From CAYPNF01 sp964411985 (lineage in GTDB: Bacteria > Verrucomicrobiota > Verrucomicrobiia > Limisphaerales > J093), in contig CAYPNF010000007.1 in assembly GCA_964411985.1 (NCBI GenBank), positions 124,001-188,000 on the forward strand: a stretch of DNA of 64,000 nt, in the 5' to 3' direction. Below, piece by piece: positions 50,735-58,931 of this stretch. Each line of letters begins with the position of its first letter. Position 1 is the stretch's first letter. The notes beneath the pieces were generated by a model. That model was not told where the DNA came from. It saw only the letters and a program-made list of their open reading frames with translations, and did not search any database. A program made the position numbers and the translations under genes.

Positions 50735-51577
50735 ATGAACCTGATCGACACACTACTGAATATCGTGGCTCTCCTGCTGTGGATCAACGGGAGGGCCAGT
50801 TTGACGTCTCCTCCTGCACGGGACACCCGAACTGCCTTTTCCCCGCTCCTCCGGGCGGCGACTCCTCGATCCCGGGCTGCCTACCATCTCTGGATTTCCC
50901 TGCTCCTGCTGCTGGCGGGCCGCGCCTGGTGCTACCAGCGCCTCGGAGCTGAGGTGGGCTGGGTCGCCTCGCTCGATTTGGGGTTAATCTCGCTTCCATT
51001 CAATAGCATCTCCCTGCTTCGGATGTGGTACTATTCTATCGGGAGTTTTGCCGTCTACTTGGGGGCTTTCTATTGGTTTCTCCTCATTCTTTCGGTGGTC
51101 AATCGCGGGCGACCTGACCATGATCCCTGGCAGCAGCAGGTGCGTCGACAACTGGGGTGGCTCGACCGGTTGCCATCCTTCTTGGGTTTGCTCGTCCCGT
51201 GGTTCCTTGTGGCCTCGCTTTGGTATCTGCTGAGTCCCGGCCTGGCGGACCTGGGGATGGTTGCACGCGCCAAGTCTTCACTCCACCGGTGGCAGCAGGG
51301 CTTTGTCCTGGCGGGAGGGGCTCTCTTGCTGGCCAAGTACCTGATTGGATGCGTTTTGTTCCTTCATGTCCTGAACAGCTACCTTTATCTCGGCCAGATG
51401 CCGCTGTGGGACTACATTAATGTCACCGCCCGGAAATTCCTGCGCCTCGTCGATTGGCTTCCGCTGCGATTGGGGCGGATCGATCTCAGCCCTGTAGCCA
51501 TGCTGGCCTTGGTGTTCCTGGGGGCTGCGGCCGTAGAAGCCATTCTCCAATCTCTGTTCCCTCGACTTCCACTGTGA
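50735..51577 (+). CDS. YggT-family integral membrane protein
   Basis: 280 residues from ATG 50735; GAGGCGG lies immediately upstream. About six hydrophobic segments. The N-terminus (DTLLNIVALLLWIN) and the C-terminal VTARKFLRLVDWLP...LGRIDLSPVAML match the YggT membrane domain, here in an elongated form with about 100 extra residues in the middle. Function is unknown, although YggT is often linked to osmotic tolerance or division. Its stop overlaps the start of a YggU-like gene by 4 bases, the yggT-yggU arrangement found in many bacteria, which supports the assignment. Confidence 0.75.
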   Translation: MNLIDTLLNIVALLLWINGRASLTSPPARDTRTAFSPLLRAATPRSRAAYHLWISLLLLLAGRAWCYQRLGAEVGWVASLDLGLISLPFNSISLLRMWYYSIGSFAVYLGAFYWFLLILSVVNRGRPDHDPWQQQVRRQLGWLDRLPSFLGLLVPWFLVASLWYLLSPGLADLGMVARAKSSLHRWQQGFVLAGGALLLAKYLIGCVLFLHVLNSYLYLGQMPLWDYINVTARKFLRLVDWLPLRLGRIDLSPVAMLALVFLGAAAVEAILQSLFPRLPL

Positions 51578-51900
51578 GCTCAGCTTATCTAAGGCAATTG
51601 AACGAAGGGGTGGTCGTCTTGGTGAAAGTGCAACCCCGGGCCTCGCGAACGGAAGTGGTGGGGGTATTGGGAACAGAACTGAAGATCAAAGTCGCCGCCC
51701 CCCCTGTCGATGATGCCGCCAACACGGCTCTCACCCGGTTCCTCGCGGAGGTGGCGGGCTTGAGCAGGTCAGCGGTGGTTATCATCAGAGGACACACCTC
51801 CACACACAAACAAGTTCTACTACGAGGGGCCATGCTCGGCGTGGTAGAAGCCAAGCTGAGCGTAGGTTCTGCCTCGACCGTGGCTAGCACCAGGCCTTGA
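51574..51900 (+). CDS. YggU/DUF167-family protein
   Basis: 108 residues from GTG 51574, which overlaps the yggT-like stop (GTGA); the frame is open upstream to 51454, inside that gene. DUF167 signature: VKVQPRASRTEVVGV, LKIKVAAPPVDDAANTALTRFLAE, VVIIRGHTSTHKQVLL. It is a small cytoplasmic alpha/beta protein of unknown function. Confidence 0.88.
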   Translation: MSSAYLRQLNEGVVVLVKVQPRASRTEVVGVLGTELKIKVAAPPVDDAANTALTRFLAEVAGLSRSAVVIIRGHTSTHKQVLLRGAMLGVVEAKLSVGSASTVASTRP

Positions 51901-52002
51901 GAGGCAGAAACCGCGCGCGGATCATTTCATTGCTTGCCAATCCAAAGATAACAGGACAGAATACTGTGCAGCAGGTAATCGAACTACAACCTAACCCAAC
52001 CC

Positions 52003-53295
52003 ATGAGCAAATTCGCAAAGCTAGACATCGAAGGCAAGGTTCACAATCTTCCCATCATCGAGGGGGTTGAAGGCGAGAAAGCCCTGGATATTTCCGACTT
52101 TCGGAACGACACGGGCTACATCACCTTGGATGATGGCTATGGCAACACCGGTTCCTGCAACAGCGCCATCACTTTCATCGATGGCGAACGTGGGATTTTA
52201 CGATATCGGGGTATTCCCATCGAGGAACTCGCGGAGACATCCACCTTTGTCGAAACCGCCTATCTGATCATCTACGGTCAGCTCCCGAACCGCGCACAGC
52301 TGAAGCGGTTTTCCGACCTTTTGACCCAGAACGAGATTCTGCACGAGGATATGAAGTTTCACTTCGAGGGTTTTCCCTCGAACGCCCATCCCATGGCAAT
52401 CCTCTCTTCGATGATCAATGCCAGCAGCTGTTTTTACCCAGGTTTGATGGTCAACCGCCCCAATAAGGAGAGGTTTGAGATTCACGCGACCCGTCTGCTT
52501 TCCCAGGTGCGCACCATTGCGGCTTTCTCCTACCGGAAGTCGCACGGTTTTCCCATCATTTACCCGAAGCCTTCCTACAAATACACGGCGAACTTCCTGC
52601 ACATGATGTTCTCCGAGCCTTACAGCGACTACGAGCTCAAGCCGGAGGTCGTGAAGGCTTTGGATCTGATTTTCCTTCTGCATGCGGATCATGAGCAGAA
52701 TTGCTCTACAGCCACCGTTCGCATGGTAGCATCCAGCCAAGCCAATCTGTTTGCCTGCGCTGCAGCGGGTGTGTGCGCACTTTGGGGCCCCCTGCATGGC
52801 GGGGCAAACCAGGCGGTCATTGAGATGCTTCAGGCGATTCACCAAGCTGGGGATGATGGCTCGAGGTTCATCGAGGCCGCAAAAGACAAGAATAGCGGAA
52901 AACGCCTGATGGGCTTCGGCCACCGCGTCTACAAGAATTACGACCCTCGCGCCCGCATCATCAAGAAGGCGTGCGATGATCTGTTGAACACGCTCAAGAT
53001 CTCGGATCCGTTGCTCGATATAGCTAAGCGGCTCGAGGAAGCTGCTTTGCGTGATTCTTACTTCGTTGAGAGGAAGCTCTATCCGAACGTCGACTTTTAC
53101 AGCGGCATTATCATGCGAGCGGTCGGCATTCCGACGGAGATGTTTACCGTGATTTTCGCCATCGGCCGCATGCCGGGCTGGATCGCCAATTTCAGAGAGA
53201 TCATGGACGATCCGAAGAGCCGAATCTACAGGCCCCGCCAGATCTACGTTGGAAAGCCCGTGAATCACTATGTGCCGATTGAAGATCGGCCCTAG
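52003..53295 (+). CDS. gltA: Citrate synthase
   Basis: Condenses acetyl-CoA and oxaloacetate. 430 residues, type II (Gram-negative, NADH-sensitive-like) form with an N-terminal beta domain (GSCNSAITFIDGERGILRYRG). Active-site His residues are in LHADHEQN and GPLHGGANQAV, the family segment is MGFGHRVYKNYDPRA, and the catalytic Asp is in NVDFYSGI. The leader before the ATG (CTACAACCTAACCCAACCC) is A/C-rich and free of Shine-Dalgarno sequence. Confidence 0.97.
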   Translation: MSKFAKLDIEGKVHNLPIIEGVEGEKALDISDFRNDTGYITLDDGYGNTGSCNSAITFIDGERGILRYRGIPIEELAETSTFVETAYLIIYGQLPNRAQLKRFSDLLTQNEILHEDMKFHFEGFPSNAHPMAILSSMINASSCFYPGLMVNRPNKERFEIHATRLLSQVRTIAAFSYRKSHGFPIIYPKPSYKYTANFLHMMFSEPYSDYELKPEVVKALDLIFLLHADHEQNCSTATVRMVASSQANLFACAAAGVCALWGPLHGGANQAVIEMLQAIHQAGDDGSRFIEAAKDKNSGKRLMGFGHRVYKNYDPRARIIKKACDDLLNTLKISDPLLDIAKRLEEAALRDSYFVERKLYPNVDFYSGIIMRAVGIPTEMFTVIFAIGRMPGWIANFREIMDDPKSRIYRPRQIYVGKPVNHYVPIEDRP

Positions 53296-53431
53296 TCTCA
53301 TGCTATCCTACCGGCCGTGATGGCTGCCTGTTTCGCGCTGAACTACGCGGCGGAATGTGGGCGTGTCCTGAAGGCGGTTTTCTTCTATTCCGCTTGATTC
53401 TTGTCGATCGGAAAAGGCAAGACTAGTAGGC

Positions 53432-55165
53432 ATGCGGATGCTTCGAAGAATTCAGGCCTACCGTGACACCTCGAGCAGCCCCCCGGCGCGGAGGCTACAC
53501 TTTTGGTTGGCTTGCGGCCTGGCGGTGTTGATCCTGTCGTCCCCCAGACTGTTGTCGGAAACACCCCCCGCGAACGTTACTCCTCGTTCACCTACCCCGC
53601 CGGTGGCGCCTGGCGCGGACGACTGGTTTGAGGATGTGACCAGCCAGTCTGGCATTCAGTTCCTGCACCAGTTTCCGCATGGCCGGATTGCCAACATTCT
53701 CTTGTCCAACGGGACCGGTGCGGCTGCTTTCGACTACAATGGAGACGGCCTGGTGGATCTCTATTTTCTGAACTGGGGTCCGCTGTCGGGCGTGAGTTCC
53801 TCCAAGTACAAGGCGAAACGCGAGCCTAACCGTTTGTACCGGAATCTGGGAAACGGGAGATTTGAAGATCAGACCCTCAAGGCTGGTTTGCAGGGCAGCG
53901 GTTTCAACTACGCTGTGTGTGCGGGCGACTACGACAACGACGGTCACGAGGACCTCTATGTGACGGGTGTCGGCCAGAGCTTCCTCTATCACAATCGAGG
54001 TGACGGCACCTTCGAGGATGTCACCTCCAAAGCCGGCGTGGGGAACAACCAAACTGGCATCTCCGCTGTGTTCCTCGACATCGACCGGGACGGTTTCCTG
54101 GACTTGTTTGTGGCAAACTACCTCACGTTCGACCCCTCCACCGTGTCTGAGCAGAATCCCGGCGCCTACCCGGGTCCGCTAGCTTATCCAGGCGAAGCCA
54201 ATGTCCTCTTTCGTAACCGCGGCGATGGGACCTTTGAGGATGTCAGTGTAAAGTCGGGTATCCGGGTTCCAGGTCACCGGGCGATGTCGGTCTCTGCCTT
54301 TGACTGTGATTGGGATGGCGACACGGATCTTTACCTTTCCAATGACGATACCCCGAACATGCTCTGGGTGAATGATGGACATGGACGGTTTCGCGAGGTG
54401 GCCATCGAAGCTGGAGTTGCTTTCAACTCGATCGGGGAAGCATGCGGATCGATGAATGCGGCGATAGGGGATTGCGATGGAGATGGTTTTCCTGACCTTT
54501 TTGTGACGCGTTTGGGATACGGTTCCTTATACTTGAGACGTCCCGGTGGTGTTTACGAGGACCGTATTTATGCCTCCGGACTGGGTGCCATCACCCAGAG
54601 ATTCGTGGGATGGGGGGGCAGCCTGGTGGATATGGAGAACGACGGTGATTTGGATGTTTTCATCGCTAATGGAGACGCTTTCACCTTAGAAGGCGATCGC
54701 AGTCTGCTGGTGGAAAACCAGGGGGCAGCCAAGTTCGTGGATGCTAGCCGCAAGGGAGGATCTTTCTTTCAGGTGAAGATCCAAGGGCGAGGAAGTGCAG
54801 GATTGGATTATGATAACGATGGAAAGGTGGATCTGCTGGTGACCGCCTTGGCGGATCGGGCCGTACTGCTCCGGAATCGGTGCCCGAGTGCCGGTCATTG
54901 GCTTAAGTTGGATTTGCAGGGCACCAAGAGTAACCGGGATGGGTTCGGCGCCCTGATCACGGTGGTGGCGAATGGCAAGGTGTATCGTGCCGAGGCCCTC
55001 TGTCCCACAGGCTTCCTGGCTCAGGGAGATCGCCGGGTCCACTTCGGTCTGGGCCGGGCCACAGCAGTTGAATCAGTGACGATCCAATGGCCCAGTGGCA
55101 AGGCTCAGCGTTTGGAGGCTATCAAGGTGAACCAGGTTCTCCGGGTGGTGGAACCGGCAAGCTAA
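53432..55165 (+). CDS. Exported FG-GAP/VCBS repeat protein with ASPIC/UnbV domain (CRTAC1 type)
   Basis: 577 residues. An N-terminal signal/anchor is at about 22-42, then a Pro-rich linker. Seven calcium-binding FG-GAP loops follow, of the form D-x-N/D-x-DG-x-x-DL (DYNGDGLVDL, DYDNDGHEDL, DIDRDGFLDL, DCDWDGDTDL, DCDGDGFPDL, DMENDGDLDV, DYDNDGKVDL), forming a beta-propeller. The C-terminal ASPIC/UnbV segment has DGFGALITVVANGKVYR and HFGLGRATAVESVTIQWPSGK. Such proteins are abundant in Verrucomicrobia and Planctomycetes and are extracellular; ligands are unknown. A haem-motif gene follows after 25 bases. Confidence 0.9.
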   Translation: MRMLRRIQAYRDTSSSPPARRLHFWLACGLAVLILSSPRLLSETPPANVTPRSPTPPVAPGADDWFEDVTSQSGIQFLHQFPHGRIANILLSNGTGAAAFDYNGDGLVDLYFLNWGPLSGVSSSKYKAKREPNRLYRNLGNGRFEDQTLKAGLQGSGFNYAVCAGDYDNDGHEDLYVTGVGQSFLYHNRGDGTFEDVTSKAGVGNNQTGISAVFLDIDRDGFLDLFVANYLTFDPSTVSEQNPGAYPGPLAYPGEANVLFRNRGDGTFEDVSVKSGIRVPGHRAMSVSAFDCDWDGDTDLYLSNDDTPNMLWVNDGHGRFREVAIEAGVAFNSIGEACGSMNAAIGDCDGDGFPDLFVTRLGYGSLYLRRPGGVYEDRIYASGLGAITQRFVGWGGSLVDMENDGDLDVFIANGDAFTLEGDRSLLVENQGAAKFVDASRKGGSFFQVKIQGRGSAGLDYDNDGKVDLLVTALADRAVLLRNRCPSAGHWLKLDLQGTKSNRDGFGALITVVANGKVYRAEALCPTGFLAQGDRRVHFGLGRATAVESVTIQWPSGKAQRLEAIKVNQVLRVVEPAS

Positions 55166-55190
55166 CGCTGTCGATCGATGCAGAGAAAGG

Positions 55191-55796
55191 ATGAAGCTCA
55201 TGACTAGGTTCCCGCACCTTTTACTGATCCTCTGTGGCAGCATGGTCGTACTCCTCGCCTTTGCGGCGGAGGAGGCTGGCAAGGAGAAGAGCCACAAACT
55301 GATCTCTATGAGTCCACGCAAGTTGGCGGACTCCCTTCATCAACTGCTCGCGGTACAGCAGGACGTCTATGTTCGTCGTGTGGTGCAGCCATTGGCGATC
55401 GAGGGAAAGAAAGTGGAAGTCTCGCAGCGGACCATGGAAGAGGGAAAACTGCCTGGACATGCTGTGTTCCTCCGGCAGACCGCGATGGAAATCGCCACCC
55501 AGGGCTCTGAGTTTTCCTTCGCCTTGCGGTCCCTGTGGCCCATCAACCCGAGCCAGGGACCCCAGACAGAGATCGAAAAGAGCGCCATGGAAGCCCAGGT
55601 CCGCAATCCCAGCACCAACTTTTACGGCGAGGAATTGCTCGGGGGCCGGAGCTACTTCACGGCGATTTATCCATGCCGTGCCTCCTCGACTTCCTGCGTT
55701 GATTGCCACAACCAAAACGGAGGTTCTGTTCGGCGCGACTTCAAAACAAACGAGGTAATGGGAGCCATCGTGATTCGGCTCCCATTGGAATTCTAG
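55191..55796 (+). CDS. Exported single-haem (CxxCH) DUF3365/Tll0287-like protein
   Basis: 201 residues with a signal peptide (ending near AFAAEEAG, residue about 26). The mature domain ends with YFTAIYPCRASSTSCVDCHN: a c-type haem motif CVDCH at 169-173, plus an extra Cys about 10 residues before it. DUF3365 (Tll0287-like) domains have this C-terminal CxxCH in a PAS-like fold and are thought to be redox or gas sensors, often fused to kinases. Here the domain is free-standing, 25 bases after the CRTAC1-type gene and 4 bases before the CPBP protease gene. Confidence 0.75.
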   Translation: MKLMTRFPHLLLILCGSMVVLLAFAAEEAGKEKSHKLISMSPRKLADSLHQLLAVQQDVYVRRVVQPLAIEGKKVEVSQRTMEEGKLPGHAVFLRQTAMEIATQGSEFSFALRSLWPINPSQGPQTEIEKSAMEAQVRNPSTNFYGEELLGGRSYFTAIYPCRASSTSCVDCHNQNGGSVRRDFKTNEVMGAIVIRLPLEF

Positions 55797-55800
55797 GGGA

Positions 55801-56733
55801 ATGAAGAATCATGCGGCCAGGGTTTGGTTGCCCTACCTTTGTATCGTGTTTTTGGGAGGGGCGCTTCTTGCGCCTTGGGTGCATTTCCTGGTGACCCAGC
55901 TTGTGACTTTGGGGTGGCTCCCTGGTGGCCTCGCCCAGATTCCATTTCATCGCTATGTGCATCGATGCCTTCTGCTGATGGCCCTGGCGTTCCTATGGCC
56001 GGCTTTGCGGAGGCTGGAGGTCAGATCCTGGGCCAAGGTGGGCGTGGTCTGGCACCGGGAAGCGGTCTCGCGATGGGCAGAAGGGTTCTTTCTGGGCTTC
56101 ACTTGTTTCGCCTGTATCGCTGGAGTGAACCTCCTGGCTGGTTCCCGCCGACTGAACTTGGACAGCTCTTGGATGGAGGTGTTGGGGCATCTCGCCAACG
56201 CAGGTGGCGCTGCCTTGGCGGTGAGTTTCCTGGAGGAATTGCTCTTTCGCGGAGGCTTGTTTGGCACCCTCAAGCGGAGCACCTCTGTGGCCGTTGCGTC
56301 CGTCGCTAGTAGCTTCGTTTACGCCTTGGTGCACTTTTTCGCTCCCTTCAGGCTCGAAGGCGAGATCCACTGGAATTCGGGCTTCCATGTCTTAGGAGGG
56401 ATGCTCCGTGGATTTGCACAACTGGAATCCTGGTTTCCCAGTTTCCTGTCCCTGGCTGCCGCAGGCATGATTCTGGCCTTCGCCTACGAACGGGCCGGCT
56501 CGCTTTGGGTCTCCACCGGGATCCACGCGGGATGGGTGCTCTGGCTCAAATCGTTCGCCTTCTTTACCGTGGAGGGCCCGGTATCCAACCCAAAGCTTTG
56601 GGGGTCATCCAAGCTGATTGACGGTTGGCTTTCTTTTGTGGTACTCGTGCCGTTTGTGATATGGCTGCAGTGGCGGAGGGTGTCCGAAATAAAAAACCCA
56701 GAGGATCTTTCATGGCGTCGGCAAGCAAGCTAG
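55801..56733 (+). CDS. CPBP-family intramembrane metalloprotease
   Basis: 310 residues, about eight hydrophobic segments. CPBP (Abi) motifs: EELLFRGGLFG with the Glu-Glu pair at 145-146, the His in FVYALVHFF, and the last motif STGIHAGWVLW. The family includes type II CAAX protease Rce1 and bacterial proteins of varied roles, including bacteriocin self-immunity. Its 3' end overlaps comF by 22 bases, in line with a joint transcript from the haem-protein gene onward. Confidence 0.85.
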   Translation: MKNHAARVWLPYLCIVFLGGALLAPWVHFLVTQLVTLGWLPGGLAQIPFHRYVHRCLLLMALAFLWPALRRLEVRSWAKVGVVWHREAVSRWAEGFFLGFTCFACIAGVNLLAGSRRLNLDSSWMEVLGHLANAGGAALAVSFLEELLFRGGLFGTLKRSTSVAVASVASSFVYALVHFFAPFRLEGEIHWNSGFHVLGGMLRGFAQLESWFPSFLSLAAAGMILAFAYERAGSLWVSTGIHAGWVLWLKSFAFFTVEGPVSNPKLWGSSKLIDGWLSFVVLVPFVIWLQWRRVSEIKNPEDLSWRRQAS

Positions 56734-57461
56734 GGCGGTGGGGTAAGATGGCTCTCGGGCTCATTTACCCCCACTGGTGCCAGGTTTGCCGACAACACCC
56801 AGCGATCCCCGAGCGCGGGTACGTATGTGATACTTGTAGCACTGGTCCACAAGGGGTTAAGTGGATTCGACCGCCTTTTTGCGACCGGTGCGGACTCCCT
56901 TACCAAGGACAGATCAACACCGACTTCCGATGTTCGAACTGTGCCGAATTGTCTCTATCCTTCAGCCAAGCTCGAGCTGCCGTGGTTGCCACTGAACTCG
57001 TGCTTGAGGTGATTCACCAGTACAAGTATAATCGCAGCCTGTGGTTCGAACCCTTTCTGGCGGATTTGCTGGTGGATGCGGCCGCAGGGCAGGTAAGCCC
57101 TGATGATTGGGACTTGATCGTGCCCGTTCCGTTGCATCCCGTGCGGGAGCGAGAGCGGGAGTTCAACCAAGCCGAGCGGCTCGCAGATCATCTGAGTCGG
57201 GCGACTCGGGTCCCGTTGAACGCGCGGCTGGCGAAAAGGGTCGAATGCACTCAGACTCAAACCATGCTTACGCGGGAAGAACGGGCAAAGAACGTGAAGG
57301 GTGCCTTTTTTGTTAGAAACTGGGGCCCTTTAGAGAAGAAGCGAGTCGTGGTTGTGGACGATGTTTTGACGACCGGTTCCACCACCAGCGCGTGTTCCCG
57401 CGCTTTGCTCGACGCCGGCGCTGCGAAAGTCTCCGTTTGGACGCTCGCCCGGGGCCTGTAG
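56712..57461 (+). CDS. comF: ComF-family phosphoribosyltransferase-like protein
   Basis: 249 residues from ATG 56712, with AGAGGA 10 bases upstream; the frame is open earlier, inside the CPBP gene. Zinc-finger Cys pairs are at the N-terminus (CQVC, CDTC, CDRCGLPY, CSNC), then YKYNRSLWFEPFLADLL, VPVPLHPVREREREFNQAERLA, and the PRPP-binding loop VVVVDDVLTTGSTTSACS. ComF helps bring transforming DNA into the cytoplasm and prepare it for recombination; in species without competence its role is unclear. Confidence 0.88.
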   Translation: MASASKLGRWGKMALGLIYPHWCQVCRQHPAIPERGYVCDTCSTGPQGVKWIRPPFCDRCGLPYQGQINTDFRCSNCAELSLSFSQARAAVVATELVLEVIHQYKYNRSLWFEPFLADLLVDAAAGQVSPDDWDLIVPVPLHPVREREREFNQAERLADHLSRATRVPLNARLAKRVECTQTQTMLTREERAKNVKGAFFVRNWGPLEKKRVVVVDDVLTTGSTTSACSRALLDAGAAKVSVWTLARGL

Positions 57462-57480
57462 ACGACCCTCGTTCCACTGA

Positions 57481-57502
57481 GCCCGCACCTTGGGGTGCGG
57501 GC
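57481..57502 (+). terminator. Hairpin between comF and accD
   Basis: GCCCGCACC (57481-57489), TTGG loop, GGTGCGGGC (57494-57502). A perfect 9-base stem without a T tract, so it may slow or attenuate transcription rather than end it. Confidence 0.45.
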
Positions 57503-57547
57503 GTAATGCGTTTCCGCGAGAACCAACATATCTGCTGCTGCGGACCT

Positions 57548-58495
57548 ATGACCACGCCTATGCTCGTGAACCCTAAGAACCTGGGTGGCGACGCCATCGA
57601 ACCGGCGGTGACGCCTCTCTCCAACCCAGCTTCACCTGGTTTGTTAAAGCGTCCCAAGCTCGCATCTTCCAAGTCCAAGAAGAAGGACATCCCTGAAGGG
57701 TTGTGGACAAAATGTCCCAAGTGCTCCACTTTGATCTACGACAAGGAACTGGACGAGAACCTGAAGGTTTGCCTCCACTGTTCCCATCATTTCCCCATTG
57801 GCTCCCGCGAGCGGATCAACTCGCTGGTGGAGACCTGTTCCTTTGAGGAAATGGACCCGCAGATGACGAGCGTGGATATTCTCAAGTTCACAGGGGTGGC
57901 CACCTACACCTCCAAGCTCGAAGCCTATCAGAAGAGCACTGGCCTCAAGGATGCGGTGGTAACTGGCATCGGAAGGATTGGAGGGCAAAAGGTCGCCCTG
58001 GGAGTTATGGATTTCAGCTTCCTGGGAGGTTCCATGGGGTCGGTGGTGGGAGAGAAACTTACCAGGTTGATTGAAGCGGCGACCGCGAAAGAACTGCCGC
58101 TTGTCATCGTGTCCACGAGCGGGGGCGCGAGAATGTACGAAGGCATGTTCAGCCTCATGCAAATGGCCAAGACCAGCGCTGGGTTAGCCTATCACGCCAG
58201 GAGTCGGCTCCCCTATATCAGCGTGCTTACGCATCCGACCACCGCGGGGGTGATGGCCAGTTATGCCAGCTTGGGTGACCTGATCATCGCTGAGCCAGGT
58301 GCGATGATTGGTTTTGCGGGCCCAAGGGTGATCAAAGACACGACCCAAGCGGAACTGCCCCCCGGCTTTCAGACGGCGGAGTTTCTCCAGGAACACGGTC
58401 TCGTGGACGCCATCGTCCCTCGTTCCTTGATGAAAGCGCGCTTGATCGATTACCTCGGATTCCTGACGAGTTCAGGTGGAAAGGCGTCAGGCTAG
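57548..58495 (+). CDS. accD: Acetyl-CoA carboxylase carboxyltransferase beta subunit
   Basis: 315 residues from ATG 57548; the frame opens upstream inside comF, and ATGs at 57506 and 57560 are alternatives. After a basic N-terminal stretch comes the zinc ribbon CPKCSTLIYDKEL...CLHCSHHF, then the crotonase-fold carboxyltransferase: GQKVALGVMDFSFLGGSMGS, VIVSTSGGARMYEG, SVLTHPTTAGVMASYA, PGAMIGFAGPRVI and LPPGFQTAEFLQEHGLVD. It makes malonyl-CoA with AccA, B and C, which are not in this window. Confidence 0.95.
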   Translation: MTTPMLVNPKNLGGDAIEPAVTPLSNPASPGLLKRPKLASSKSKKKDIPEGLWTKCPKCSTLIYDKELDENLKVCLHCSHHFPIGSRERINSLVETCSFEEMDPQMTSVDILKFTGVATYTSKLEAYQKSTGLKDAVVTGIGRIGGQKVALGVMDFSFLGGSMGSVVGEKLTRLIEAATAKELPLVIVSTSGGARMYEGMFSLMQMAKTSAGLAYHARSRLPYISVLTHPTTAGVMASYASLGDLIIAEPGAMIGFAGPRVIKDTTQAELPPGFQTAEFLQEHGLVDAIVPRSLMKARLIDYLGFLTSSGGKASG

Positions 58496-58637
58496 AGCAT
58501 CACCCCGACTCTCCGTGGGAGGCTGCACTGGATCATCGAATGGCTCGTTTCTACAGAAAAGTGAATGGCGGCTCTTCCGCCGGGTCCATCAAGCTATCCA
58601 CTGGACGCGGGGGGAGCCATGGACTACGTTCAACTGG

Positions 58638-58931
58638 ATGGCTCGAACGAACAAATCACCTTCTATCAGCGAGACGGCGCCTCTTGGCCTTGGTTTTGAA
58701 GAGGCCTTAAGCAAGCTTGAGTTGTTGCTCGAACAGATGGAATCAGAGGAGTTGCCCTTGGAAGCGATGCTGTCCAAATACGAAGAAGGTCAGAAGTTGG
58801 TGGAGATCTGCCAAGCGCGGTTGAGTTCCGCAGAACTCAGAATCCAGCAGATCCAGAAAGACTCGGCTGGACGCATCACCGTCAAGAGCCCAGTGCCAGA
58901 CCCCAGCGCATCCGATCCCGAACCGGCATGA
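58638..58931 (+). CDS. xseB: Exodeoxyribonuclease VII small subunit
   Basis: 97 residues from ATG 58638; the frame is open upstream to 58476 but lacks family similarity there. Core: LGFEEALSKLELLLEQMESEELPLEAML and YEEGQKLVEICQARLSSAELRI, the two-helix coiled coil of XseB, then a Pro/Ser tail. XseA is not in the window. The stop overlaps the dxs start (ATGA), the common xseB-dxs neighbourhood. Confidence 0.9.
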   Translation: MARTNKSPSISETAPLGLGFEEALSKLELLLEQMESEELPLEAMLSKYEEGQKLVEICQARLSSAELRIQQIQKDSAGRITVKSPVPDPSASDPEPA

